Below, one piece after another: positions 13,865-25,659 of a stretch of DNA of 64,000 nucleotides. The notes beneath the pieces were generated by a model that was given only the letters and a program-made list of their open reading frames with translations, was not told the origin of the DNA and did not search any database. Numbering within the stretch: the stretch's first letter is position 1; each line of letters starts with the position of its first letter. Both the position numbers and the translations under genes were made by a program. Origin of the DNA: Agaricus subrufescens (taxonomy: Eukaryota; Basidiomycota; Agaricomycetes; Agaricales; Agaricaceae); the NCBI GenBank assembly GCA_029945375.1, contig CM057060.1:2852001-2916000 (forward strand), in the 5' to 3' direction.

Positions 13865-13906
13865 CTTCTCCGTGATTTGAATTTACTTCTCCGTGATTTG
13901 GATTTA
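13865..13906. repeat. 21-bp perfect-phase tandem duplication in a divergent promoter
   Basis: CTTCTCCGTGATTTGAATTT(A) at 13865-13885 is followed directly by the same 21 bases with a single A-to-G change at 13886-13906. It lies about 90-130 bp before the ATG of glutamate 5-kinase, inside the 472-bp region that also serves the divergent UTP20 gene. It may duplicate a transcription-factor site; the factor is unknown. Confidence 0.6.
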
Positions 13907-13993
13907 GGCTTTGTGATCTTGTCAAAGGGGCTATTCCCACGATCTGTCAGTCACTGCAGCCTCATCTTTTATACTATTTGATCAGTCGATATT

Positions 13994-15807
13994 ATGGGTC
14001 GTTCAGGTTCACGAAATAGCCCTTGCACCGTTGTCATCAAGTTAGGTGAGTTATCCTCTCCAGGGTCGCGTTCCATCAACCCAATAAATGGCGCAGGAAC
14101 ATCGTCTATCGTCCATGAACAAACATATCAGCCATTACTTTCTACACTTTCCTCTGTCGTCGAGACTGTCATAAAATTAAAAAGTCAGGGCCACAAGGTC
14201 ATCCTGGTCAGTTCAGGCGCCATTGGCGTTGGGCTTAAACGGATGAACATGCCTAGTCGACCAAGGAGTCTGTCAGGTAAACAGGTGTGTAATTACCCGT
14301 CCCGACTAACACCTTATTCATGGGCTGTGTACCCTCATTTTGCAGGCATTGGCTGCGATTGGACAGGGACGCCTTATTGCTTTATATGATAACCTGTTCG
14401 GCCAGCTAGAACAACCTATCGCACAAGTCTTGTTAACCAGGGGAGATATATCAGATGTGCGTGTTCCCAAACAGATTGTCAACATCACTAGGCCTTACTA
14501 ATTCTAACCGCAGCGAACGCGATACCTCAATGCTGTCAATACGTTACAGGAGTTGTTATCCATGGGTGTTGTTCCTATTGTAAACGAAAATGATACAATT
14601 TCAGTCAGCGTAAGTTCTACGATCCCTAATTGTGGTCGATGGCTTAGTGAAATAAGATTAGGAAATAAAATTCGGAGACAACGATACTCTTTCCGCTATC
14701 ACTGCTGCAATGATTCACGCAGATTACTTGTTCCTTCTCACTGATGTTGACGGTCTATATACGACGAATCCGCGAAAAGATCCCGATGCCCATTTGATTG
14801 AAGTTGTAGATTCGGTGTCGGCTATTCGTAAGGAAGGTACGTTGATCACTTAGTAGCCGTTTCATACTGACGGTTATGTCTTCTTTAGTGAGTACCACTA
14901 CCCTAGGATCCAGTCTCGGAACTGGTGGGATGGAGACAAAACTAATCGCTGCCGATATTGCTACTGCAGCGGGCGTGACCACGATCATTACGTCAAGCAG
15001 GAAGCCGGAGAATATCTTTGGTATCATTGAATACCATCAGCACCACTTTGCCAAAGCCTGTTCGGTTCCATCAACCCCTCGAGAACCTTCCTCAGATCCT
15101 GCGCCTACCGGCAATCCTCATCACTCCAGTGAGGTCAGCCGTTCATCCTCGCCTTTGGTTCCTCGTCCGCCTCACACCGTGTTCACGGCTTCGCCGACAC
15201 CATTACGTGATCTCAAATCATGGACTAGCCATACTTTGTTCCCTTCGGGAAGTGTGATTATCGATTCTGGGGCTCATTTGGTCCTATCTCGCCGGGAATC
15301 TGGGGGACGTTTGTTGGCAGCTGGTGTTCTTGGCGTGATTGGTGCTTTCGCGTCGGGTCAGGCGGTCCGCATCTGCATTCGCAGAGGGGACCATGTTACA
15401 CCCCCATCCCAGGAGGCAGCACGAGAACAATACTCAAATGGTCTAGGTTTGACGAGACCTACAACTCCCGTCGCGGGTAGTCCCGGTGCATCTTCACGGA
15501 TATTGCAAGACGAGGAGGACAGTGTTGATGGTCTAGCGCCCACTCCTGGAAAGGATATGGTGGAATCTGACAGAAATCAAGAATACACCGAAGCTGATGT
15601 GATTGAGGTCGGGCGCGGGTTGGCCAATTACAACTCGGCACAAATCGCGCGAATTAAAGGTCTGAATAGGTGTGTTCGCTCTATCTCACTGGGAACGACT
15701 CGAAGGTCTGACAGTGTCACGTACTCAGTTCTTTATTAATACAGATACTAGGATATGCGGACTCGGAATATGTGGTCGAAAACACCACTATTCGAGTGCC
15801 GCCTTGA
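13994..15807 (+). CDS. PRO1: Glutamate 5-kinase (proline biosynthesis)
   Basis: This enzyme phosphorylates L-glutamate to glutamate 5-phosphate, the first step of proline synthesis. Seven exons (13994-14045, 14097-14284, 14346-14456, 14514-14609, 14662-14836, 14889-15669, 15729-15807) give 493 aa. The amino-acid kinase domain is clear: VIKLGTSSIV at the N-terminus, then [37 protein letters not shown] and [11 protein letters not shown], then [11 protein letters not shown]-terminal PUA domain follows with [18 protein letters not shown] and GVLGVIGAF, as in yeast and bacterial long forms. The last exon encodes [11 protein letters not shown]. The kinase and PUA domains are separated by a Ser/Pro-rich stretch. 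The gene is divergent from UTP20. Confidence 0.95.
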
Positions 15808-15984
15808 TAAAACTTGTAATGATGCCACCAATCTACATATTCATATTTTAGACCCGGCGTGCCAATGAAGTGAAGACGTGGCTGTGAAATTTATTTGTAA
15901 GGAACAAACATTGATGCTGTAATTTTCTCCTTGCTCATATCAGTTACTAATGTACTAACTTATTCTCCTTTCTCTTCACTCGAC

Positions 15985-17317
15985 ATGTACCACAATAACT
16001 CTATTCGTATTCTGACTGGTATGACCCACATTCCGCTCTACCTATTATCCACCTTTGATGTGCTCTATGTAGGGAACAGTCATCCCGAGCTCGCCATGGC
16101 TGTGGCCGAGCGGTGAGCTTTCTCGGGTCACTTCCAAGAAGCATTACCTGAATCGCTACTCGCTATATTGGAATGACAACTCAGACTTAATGTTCCTCTC
16201 GTCCCGGTCACCGTCAAAAAATTTTCCAACGGCGAAACCAGCGTTAAAATATCCGAATCAGTCCGGGATGAAGACGTCTTTATCATTCAATCCGGCTGCA
16301 GCGACGTCAACGACAACTTTATGGAACTTCTCATTCTCATTTCTGCATGCAAAACGGCGTCGGCTCGAAGAATCACTGCTGTTATCCCTTGCTTCCCCTA
16401 CGCTCGTATGGACAAGAAGGACAAATCTCGTGCGCCCATTACGGCAAAACTGGTTGCGAACATGTTGGTCGTGGCAGGGTGTGATCACGTCATTACAATC
16501 GACCTTCATGCAAGTCAGATCCAAGGATTTTTCGATATCCCGGTAGACAACCTCTGGTCGGAGCCGCTGATGATCTCGTACATCAAGCGAAACATACCTG
16601 GGTGGGAAAACGGTATTGTTGTCAGTCCTGATGCTGGTGGTGCTAAGCGGTGCGCCGTTCACCCGATTCTTCCGTACAATGACCTAATATACCTCATTCC
16701 GAAGTGCCACTGCTATGGCCGACAAACTAGGAATCGAGTTCGCCCTGACTCATCGGAAAAGAGAAGGCAAGTCACAAACGGCCCCAGAACGGATGGAGAT
16801 CCTTGTAGGTCATGTCAAGGATAAGGTGTGTACTATGTGGGGACATGATGTCAGACCCTGTACAATTGGACTTATATCAGGTTGCAATTCTCCTCGATGA
16901 TATGATCGACACTGGGACAACACTTTCCCTAGCGGCGCGGACTCTAGAAGAGAACGGCGCTAGATCTGTTCATGCTCTAATATCACATGGTATGTTTATG
17001 TCAACTCTGTAAGCGCCGGCTAATCATGATTGTTTGCGCAGGGCTCCTGTCAGAAGCCAACATGGCAATGATCAACGCCCTCCCCATTGAGCGACTTGTG
17101 GTATGCCTCTCTGGCCCTAGTTCTGTCTCGTCTCTAATGGGCTCTTCAGGTTACCAATACCATCCCTCAAAAGCAACATCAGAACACGTGTTCAAAATTG
17201 ATCACCATTGATGTCAGTCCAACAATCGCCGAAAGCATCCGGAGAACGCATAACGGCGAAAGTATAAGCCTTCTTTTTGGCGAATGGGCTGAAACATCTA
17301 GTGTCGACATAATGTAG
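15985..17317 (+). CDS. PRS: Ribose-phosphate pyrophosphokinase (PRPP synthetase)
   Basis: It makes PRPP from ribose 5-phosphate and ATP for nucleotide, His and Trp synthesis. Seven exons (15985-16018, 16073-16112, 16185-16649, 16705-16825, 16881-16989, 17042-17100, 17150-17317) give 331 aa. Visible motifs are TGNSHPELA at the start, [31 protein letters not shown] (ATP-binding flexible loop region), [28 protein letters not shown], and the PRPP loop DDMIDTGTT at about residues 226-234. Without the roughly 100-residue insertion seen in some yeast Prs subunits, it resembles the compact catalytic form. It lies 177 bp downstream of the glutamate kinase on the same strand. Confidence 0.95.
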
Positions 17318-17484
17318 AGTCCCATTGGATTAGACTAGCTTAGAATATCCATATCATATAAAATGTACATATGCTGTATCCGTGATGGACCTGGATGCCC
17401 AACCTCGTCTCTTAGTCATAAGTAACGTCTATAATTGCCATAATTCATGACTGGGAACGATTGTTTAGAAATTATATCTTATAA

Positions 17485-18536
17485 TCATAGAGAATCTCTG
17501 GGCGGAGCTTTGGCGGCGTCGGGATCAGTTGACAAAATTGCCTCTATATTGCCGCCAATCTTGAGACGATCCTCAATCGAAAGACTAAATGGTGCAGAAT
17601 AACCGAGTCCTAATTTGGAGGCATAAATTGTTTGAAAGGCGACAAGTGCGGGAAACGAACTCAATGCAGGGTATTGGAGAGGCAGGTCCTCGGAGTAGAC
17701 TGGAAGTGTGGAGAGGTCGAGGACGTATGGCTGACCCAGCCATGCCAAGCGGTTTTCATGGTCACTAGAGTAATACTTCGGGATTAGTTGGCTGCTCAAA
17801 AGAAACTTTACATCTACTTGCCGCCTCTGTGATATTCATATGAAAACCATGAGTATATAACTAATCTCGATTGAAGGAACAAGTAGGCCTACCTCTTCTC
17901 TAGTCAACGGATGAATAAGAATGCTTCGCACGAGGTATGAGGTAAAGTGAGATAAGCCGAGAAGAATAGGCGTACCTCAAATTGCCTCGGTTGAGGCACA
18001 TGTACGAGAAGACGGCCGAGAAGGTCTCGGCGGGGCACCATACCTCATAAGAACCTGTTATATTTTAGGACGAGAGAGGTGAAAGAGATCCAATGTCGAA
18101 TCAAAACCCCAGAAGTTGTAGTGCAATTAATAAGGGAAGTCAAAGGGATTGGGAAAGGAAACTACTGACCAACGGGATGAGGACCCATAGGAGTTGTATT
18201 CACGCGAAACAAGGGGACAGCGACAAATGCACCATCGCGACGAAGACAGAGAATAGCATCTCGAAGCTTGAGTGCAGCTCGATGTTCTTCATGATTGTTC
18301 TGGTGAAAGTAGATATCTGTTCGATGTGGTAACTCGTTAGAAAATGACAGTAAAAATGAGGCTGGAATTTCTGCGGATTCAACTCACGAAAGTGCCATTC
18401 CCTGTAATGTGGTAACAAACAACAGCGTCAAGACTGGCAGTCAACGTTGAATGATGAGTAGACCGTACTTGATTTCGCTCTCGAGGACCGTTTTGAGGTC
18501 GGACTGCGGTTCCGAGGGTTTGTCACTATTATTCAT
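17485..18536 (-). CDS. DOPA 4,5-dioxygenase-like extradiol ring-cleavage enzyme
   Basis: Family members open the ring of DOPA or other catechols; in Amanita this gives betalain-type pigments. Exons at 18536-18469, 18401-18388 (only 14 nt), 18316-18170, 18054-17976, 17923-17893 and 17826-17485 give 226 aa. Conserved histidines appear in EWHFHIYFHQNN, TTPMGPHPVGSYEVWCP and ILIHPLTREE, followed by DHENRLAWLGQPYVLDLS, all characteristic of this family. The start of the last exon adds about 20 residues before DHENR that other members lack, so that acceptor, or an extra intron, is uncertain. Upstream in-frame codons exist, so the N-terminus could be slightly longer. It is convergent with PRPP synthetase and divergent from ALG2. 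The physiological substrate is not predictable here. Confidence 0.85.
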
Positions 18537-18878
18537 TGGGCCGCTCGAGTTGGAGGAAGATGAAGCCTGTGAAAGATGACGTTACTTGTCGTCACCTCGT
18601 TATGTGGCATATCATGAGTTATATACAGTCGTCCCGGAAATAGAGAATTTTCCCAGGGCTCCATTCCGGCTGTCGAGGAAATCGTCTGACCGAGGCGCTG
18701 ATTAGAGACAGTCAAGTGTTCGCAGAGAGGGATCTGAGAGTGTCTTCAATGCAGCTGTGTCCGCGTCTTATTCAAATTCAAACCCGGTAACTGAATTTAA
18801 GTTGCGTACCATCACCAAATACGTGTCCACAATGATTTCAATACGTTACTCCGATTGTCGTTCACAACCACGCTCAAC

Positions 18879-20572
18879 ATGCCAGGGCGGCGCCTCCGGA
18901 TAGCCTTCCTTCATCCTGACCTAGGGATTGGTATGAATTAACTTTCGACACAAACGTATATGATACAAATCCAATTCAGGTGGTGCCGAACGGTTGGTAG
19001 TGGATGCTGCCCTCGGTCTTCAGAATCTAGGACACTCTGTCGAAATCTATACTTCGTACTGGGATCCAAATCACTGTTTTGAAGAAACCAAAGACGGTAT
19101 GTTTCGCTCAAGTACATACTAGAAGACACGACCTGATCTCGTTCAATAGGTAGTCTCAAAATCCGCTATGTCAAACCACCATTTCCCAGATCAGTCAAGG
19201 GGAAATTCCATATATTATGTGCACATGCAAGACAGATGCACCTCGTTACTCATCTCTTGAGGCCACGGGCGCCAACCTATGATGTATACTTTGTTGACCA
19301 GCTGTCGACGTGTGTCCCATTCCTACGTGTAGTCGGAAGCACTCGTGTTGTGTTTTACTGCCATTTTCCTGACAAACTATTGGCCAATGGAGCATTCATT
19401 GACGGAAACCTGGTGAAGAAACAAAGAAGTTTGTTAAAACGGCTCTACCGGTACCCTATGGATTGGCTGGAGGAAATCACAACTAGTACGCCACGACAAG
19501 TGTTCGCTGAATATTCTCTCTTACTGACTACCCAAAGGACAAGCCGATGTTATATTGGCCAACTCTAAATTTACAGCTCGAGTTTTTAAATCTTACTTCC
19601 CCTCAATCTCGCAAAATCCGGATATCGTATATCCTGGCATTAACATCCAGGCATACACGTCAAAAGTGGACACGAGTAATACTGACGTGTCCACGATACT
19701 GTCGTTCGTACTCTTTCTTTTCTCTTCGTTGGCTTGCAGAGCTTAATAAGAGCTAGACCTATACCCACTCTTCTCTCACTGAATCGTTTCGAGAAGAAAA
19801 AGAATGCCGCATTAGCGGTGGAAGCGTTTGCCATTCTGAAAGCAAAAGAACCTAGTCAGACGCTACGCTTAGTCCTTGCCGGTAAGAAATGTGTTACTTG
19901 TCACGTCTCTTCGCGCTGAATGGTTTGTCAGGTGGCTATGATCCACGGTTGCAAGACAATATTGAGACGCTAAGAAGCTTGATAGAGCTCGCGTCAACTC
20001 ACTCCTTAAGCTATAACATTGTAACACCTTCAATATCCACAATCCCTGTTCCGAACCATGACAAGGTCTCAACACCTGATATTGTATTCCTTTTGAATTT
20101 CACAACCGCACAACGGACTGCTCTCCTTACCAGTACATCGACAAAAGTCCTCCTATATACCCCAGCGAACGAACACTTCGGGATTGGTCCCGTTGAGGGG
20201 ATGATATGCGGGGTACCAATCCTGGCTTGTGATAGTGGAGGACCGACTGAAAGTATCATTGATACACCATCCGATAAACGTACTGGTTGGCTTCGCCCCC
20301 CTGATTCTGAGGTATGGGCCAATACATTACAAGAAATACTCTGTCTATCATCAGGGGCAAGGGAGGCGTTATCGTCCCGAGGGAAGGAACGAGCTCGCGA
20401 AATTTTCAGTATAGACGCGATGTCGAAGGGATTAGAGGTCGCCTTGGTTAGAGCGGTCGCTTTGGGAAGTGTGGACAATCTCATTTTCAAGGGTTTCGTA
20501 ATGTTGGTCGGGTTTTTCATTGCTTACGTATCGACCTCAGCGATTACTGCTATTCTTATTCCTTCTTCGTGA
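18879..20572 (+). CDS. ALG2: Alpha-1,3/1,6-mannosyltransferase ALG2
   Basis: It adds the second and third mannoses to the dolichol-linked oligosaccharide on the cytosolic face of the ER. Exons at 18879-18930, 18980-19096, 19150-19485, 19538-19686, 19740-19881 and 19932-20572 give 478 aa. The exon-4 donor may instead be at 19708, which would add seven residues. GT4 features are present: [20 protein letters not shown] at the N-terminus, [39 protein letters not shown], and the nucleotide-sugar site with [11 protein letters not shown] and [15 protein letters not shown]. The C-terminus ends in a hydrophobic membrane segment ([19 protein letters not shown]), as in yeast Alg2. Confidence 0.95.
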
Positions 20573-22341
20573 TCCATCTGTTTGGTTGTACGTGCAGAAT
20601 TTCTATGAAAAAGCGAGCTGTATAATACGTCTCTGACGAAGAAGACGGAGCACCCGAAAATCTGGAAATCTGACACAGATTCGACGAAATCTTGCCCACG
20701 ACAAAAGGGGGGATCTACACATACCTAAATGGCGCAATTGTTGTTGAACAGGATTAGTTATCTTCCGCGATGTGTATCTACATTCAGGTTGCCAAATGTC
20801 GATATTCTTTGTTTGCGACAAGCTTATTAACTTTTGCTTTTCTTGGGGCGACTCTATCGTTAATTTGTGGCAAAATTCAGGTCTTGTTCTTTGGGCTTTC
20901 TTCTCTCGCCACACTGATACTAATCCATATTGTTGTCTAGCCAATGTTGGTGGCAGAGAGGTGACAGCATATGTATGTCCATTTTGGGCTGTTCGGCCAC
21001 TCTTGAGTCAATGTATGGGCCTTGGCGTCTCGGTAATCTTTTCTTACCATTTTGATACTAATCCGTAATGTTGGCTAGCTTATGTCGGGACCGAAAGGGG
21101 ACAGCACGTCAGCACATGTACATTTTCGCTTTGCCCTCGCCAATCTTGAATCAACATGTGAACATTTCAAATGTGAGAGGTAATTTGTACTTTATTCTTC
21201 ACTTACCAGGCTTGCATTAGCGGGGATTGTGGGGATTGTGGGGACTGTCTTTTTACCCCAGATGTGTCGACGGCGCTAGTTTCGGGGAAAGAGGCTAAAT
21301 GTTTCTGCTTTAACCTGCTTCGTCTGGGCAGCGGGACGAACCCGAGTATCCTTCCATTTCTGGAACCTAGGCCATCGGACTGTTGGAGTACAGACGATTT
21401 TATCACCTACCGCGACAAATGACTAAAAGACTTTTGGTGGTTTTCATGGTTCTAAAATAACTATATTATTAGTCTGGGTACAGTTCGACACGAACCAGAG
21501 GCCGGTTTTGATCAACATGAAGACATTAGATATCTCGAGCGGGTGTTGTGCAGGTTTCCTTTTGATCGAAAATACGGAAGAGCGTACCGACCGTTGAATT
21601 AGGGGCCGATCGTCAACCGACATCCAGATCCGCCGACTGCGCCTCAAAAATACCTTCTAGATTACTATTGGCTAGCGAATAAGTTTAGCGAGATGACTCC
21701 CCGTAGGATCTAGAAGTCTTGATTGTCATGAGAGTCCTGCCAACGAAGTGCCAATCCAGATGCGGACTGGGCCCGTCGTTTAATGGGTTCCAACGGGAAT
21801 AACACCACTCCAGAAAACAAGGGTCTGTTTCACACATGAGAGGCACGTAAACGATCCTGAGGACTCATATATTGGAGATCATGTCGTTGAAACACAAGTT
21901 CACATGAGCTGTTGTATGGCCAAGCGTTCCTAGTTTTTTAACCTCCGCTCATTGATCATAGAATGATTGAAGCAGAAATGTACCTTGCTCTGGAATGCGA
22001 CTCATCACAGACTTCAGGGCGGCAGAGTTTGCGGGGGGCTTTCCCAAACTGGATGTAGTAGATGATAGGTAGCGGAATCGCATCTCGATGAGGCGTCATC
22101 GGCTTCAACATACTCCAGCCGTTCAAGGTGTTACGGCGTGAGTCAACTCTATACCGCGATGACCGCGCTGCAGAGACAGTAAGCGAAGAACGTGTCAAGT
22201 TTATTCCAAGATTTTCCTCGAGTTTGTGTGATGGAACTTCGGACTTCCAAATTGGGCTTGTGAGGTCCATGTCGCGTGGGTTGCTACATGATGGCATGGC
22301 TGACGCGCCAGTGGCGGCATTAGACCGGTTGAACATTCACC
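20573..22341. other. Gene-poor interval with degenerate direct repeats
   Basis: No gene model could be supported. It holds an imperfect direct repeat at about 20917-21170 and a short run of three GGGGATTGT-type units near 21220-21248. The last few hundred bases are presumably the promoter of the carboxypeptidase gene. Confidence 0.5.
20917..21170. repeat. Imperfect direct repeat, two units of about 120-135 bp
   Basis: The segment beginning GATACTAATCCATATTGTTG (about 20917) recurs at about 21053 as GATACTAATCCGTAATGTTG. Both continue with CTAGC...ATGT, a GGGACAGCA/GTGACAGCA block, a TGTCCATTTT/TGTACATTTT block and TCTTGAGTCA/TCTTGAATCA. The divergence suggests an old duplication. Confidence 0.6.
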
Positions 22342-24337
22342 ATGAAGCCGGCATTGCCTTTGCTGGCGCTAGCGCCGCTTTGTCTTTCTTTGGCCTACGC
22401 CGCGCCTTACAATGAAGACCAGGTTATCCTAGGCAACGTTCCTTTCGACGTGGGAACTGGAATCAAGCACTCTGTCCTCGATGCCATCGAAGAGGGCAAG
22501 AAGGAGATTCTGAAAGGCAAAGCTAATATGCAGAAATGGCTGCACGCTGGGAAGGAATTCATCAAGCAGGATGATATGCTTTGTAGGCTTTCTTGGCGAC
22601 TCGTTCATCACCTTCGAGCTGACGCGCTCCCCAGATGAACTCGTCTCTCTGCCTACGCTCAGCGAGTACCAATTAAGGATAACCGAACCTAAGATTTGCG
22701 ACCCCTCCGTCAAACAGTACTCTGGCTACCTCGACATTGCCAACGATAAACATCTATTCTTTTGGTGCGTCATAACCAGCGTTGATGTCGACCTATGTAC
22801 CAATATTATTTGACTTCAGGTTTTTCGAATCGAGGAACTCGCCTAAAGATGATGATTTGCTGCTCTGGCTCAATGGAGGACCTGGATGCAGCTCTTCCGC
22901 AGGGCTATTATTTGAACTCGGCCCTTGTAAAGTCTCCGATGACGGGCACAACACAACTCACAACCCCTTCAGTTGGAATACACACACCAACATCATCTTC
23001 CTTGATCAACCTGTCAACGTTGGTTACTCTTATGCTGACGATGGCACGACTGTGAGCACTAGCCCTGCTGCTGGTAAAGATGTTCATGCTTTCCTCGAAC
23101 TCTTCCTTAACCGTTTCCCTGAATACTCGACCAAGCCCTTCCATCTTGCTGCGGAAAGCTATGGCGGAACATATGCTCCTAATATCGCTAAGGTCATATA
23201 CGAGGCAAACAAGCAACTCGCGGTAGCACCGACACCCGGATTTAAGCATATCAACCTTGCGTCTGTTGTACTTGCAAATGGGGCCACGAATCCATACATT
23301 CAAATGGCGTCCATCCCGGACTATGTTTGCGAAGGGCCATTTCCCGTCTATAATGATCCTCAAGGCCCCGAATGCCAAGCGTTACGAAGCAAAGTCCCAA
23401 CTTGTCAGCGCCTCATCCAGGCCTGCTACTCGTTTGACTCGCGGTTTACCTGCGCCCCCGCCAATATTTATTGCAATTCACAGCTCTATGGGCCACTGAT
23501 GCGTATGTGCTTATACAGCTAGTCCTCCACACGTTTCATCTTACATCTGCCCACTAGAGACCGGCCTGAATCCATATGATGTTAGAAAGAAGTGCGATAG
23601 GCAAAAGGATGGACCATTATGCTACAGTCAGATGGGGTGGGTCGATACGTGGATGAATGACCCCAAGAACAAGGCTGCGTTAGGCGCAAAACCCGAATTG
23701 ACATTCCAAAGCTGTAACATGGAGGTCAACAGAGCCTTTACTTTGAACGGCGACGGAATGCACAATGCTGCAAAGCTCCTCCCTGACCTTATTAACGACG
23801 GTATACGTCTCTTGGTCTATGCTGGAAATGCAGGTACGTCTGTACATTTTGAAACGTTATCGGTCTATTTATTTAACTGTGGGCTGCAACAGATATGATG
23901 TGCAATTACATTGTGTGTAACAATTCATATTTATTCAAGTTTGCAGAATGACGTACCTGATTTTCTAGGGCAATGAAAGATGGGTCGAGCAGCTTGATAC
24001 CAAGTTCCTTGAAGAGTTCCGCTCATCTCAGCCTGCTCCATGGAAGCTTTATAATCCCGATAGCCAAGTAGGCGAGTTTCGAAGCGCAGGTAGTGGCGCA
24101 GGGAACGTTACTTTCGTCACTGTTTTCGATGCTGGGTAGATCTTCACGATAATGTCTTCTGTCCTTCAGCTCACTCACGGACTCTTACAGGCATATGGTT
24201 CCGTTGGATCAACCTGAAGCTGCCTTGGTATGTTCCTCGCCTTTGTTCACTCTTGAATCCAGAATTTTACGTTGCTGCAGGATTTGATAACCCGTTGGAT
24301 CATGAATGTTCCATTGAATTTGGACCACAAGTCTTGA
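22342..24337 (+). CDS. Serine carboxypeptidase, CPY type (peptidase S10)
   Basis: A vacuolar or secreted C-terminal exopeptidase. Eight exons (22342-22582, 22635-22764, 22820-23502, 23558-23833, 23893-23912, 23969-24135, 24191-24227, 24281-24337) give 536 aa. The N-terminus is a signal peptide (MKPALPLLALAPLCLSLAYA) followed by a propeptide of about 90 residues. The mature part begins near YELVSLPTLSEYQLRI and includes CDPSVKQYSGYLD, LLLWLNGGPGCSS and the nucleophile AESYGG (Ser about 237). The catalytic Asp lies in YAGNADMMCN (about 444) and the His in GHMVPLDQP (about 507). The Asp motif is built from a 20-nt exon. Several NxT/NxS glycosylation sites are present. The family and catalytic triad are clear; the cellular location is inferred. 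Confidence 0.95.
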
Positions 24338-25659
24338 GTTGTAATAAGTTAATACCGTCAGAATACTATTTCCGAGAATTGTGAACGCGAAGGAAGAAAG
24401 CATCAGGACCAGGTCGTAGCCATGTGCACTATTTTTATTCCTGGAAGTCAATTTCTTCTAAATTTCCTATTGGGGATAGATCGATTCGGGGCGATGTGGG
24501 CTCAAATAAGGGTCACGAGAGTAAGTGGGGACTGGTTGGACATACAATAAATTGGGCTATAGCTAGTTGGTTTTTATTCAACGCGTATGAAACTCTAATT
24601 TGCTGCTCTATGCGCGTTATTAACCGAAGATGGCGGGGATGATGCCAATGTCACATGAACCTTTGGAATGGAATGGGCGGGCGATGGATAAATGGGGATC
24701 GAAAGTCCATTGATTTTTTTACACCCCAGAACACACTGGTCTTTGCTCGAGAATGTTCTTGGTACTCATCGAGACCTCTTATTGGCGTTTGACCAAGACA
24801 ATAGTAGCAAATAGAACCGAGGACAAAGAATATAGCGACAAAAAATAAATACGAAAATACCACACAGGCACAGTGTGGAGTTGCAAAGGATGTGATGACG
24901 TTGACAGTGCCCTTCATATGGGTGGTGTGTATTCGAGGGCTTGAGATGCAGCAATGCAGCGGTATGAACGGATCACCAGATGACCAGTCCAGTCATATCT
25001 GCAAATTCTTCCAGGGACTATTCTTTTAATCCCCGGATTGATGGTAATCGACATCGATCAAAACGGCGGGAAGCCGTCGTATTCAATCCTTTTTTTGGGT
25101 TTCATTCGAGGAGCAAGGCTTTCACATAGACGCCGTTACTTACCTTTTGTAAGGGGCGATTTATTATGATGATTGCCCTTCCATTTGTAGGTACATCCCG
25201 TACCCTGACCGGCGTCAGGGTTTCGATAGAATTGCGATCGGTCGTTTTGCATGATCAGCACCGGGTTCAGGCGGGCTCCTGCTTCCGCCAGGGCGACCTT
25301 TGCATATGACATTTTACATTCAATCGGACCATGCTGAGGATGGGGAAGGACAACCTCCGGAAAGGTTGTCTGAGTTTTTTTTTTTTTTGGCGCTTATCAA
25401 ATGATTATCGCAAATAATAAATTGTTTGTTGTACGTAGAAGAAAAAATAAAGGCCTACTTCAGCCTCTCGGTCCATGCTATCTTATATAAATATTGAATA
25501 ATTCTGAAAGTGCCTAAGATTTAGCACTGATGCAAGTGAAATAAATACAGGTGAGTCCGAAAACGAAAGGAAAACTTCTGCCGAGTTATTCTACGGCCGG
25601 CCATGCGATGACCCGCTACGACTGATCGATTAGGAAGGAATAAATAACCCATTTACGTT
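24338..25659. other. Intergenic region, nothing recognised
   Basis: Between the convergent carboxypeptidase and HMG-box genes. Contains a poly-T run near 25377-25389. Open frames are short and unsupported. Confidence 0.5.

Noticed and set aside
24651..24954. Minus-strand frames with hydrophobic stretches downstream of the carboxypeptidase
   Set aside because: Short, overlapping in two frames, no splice support.
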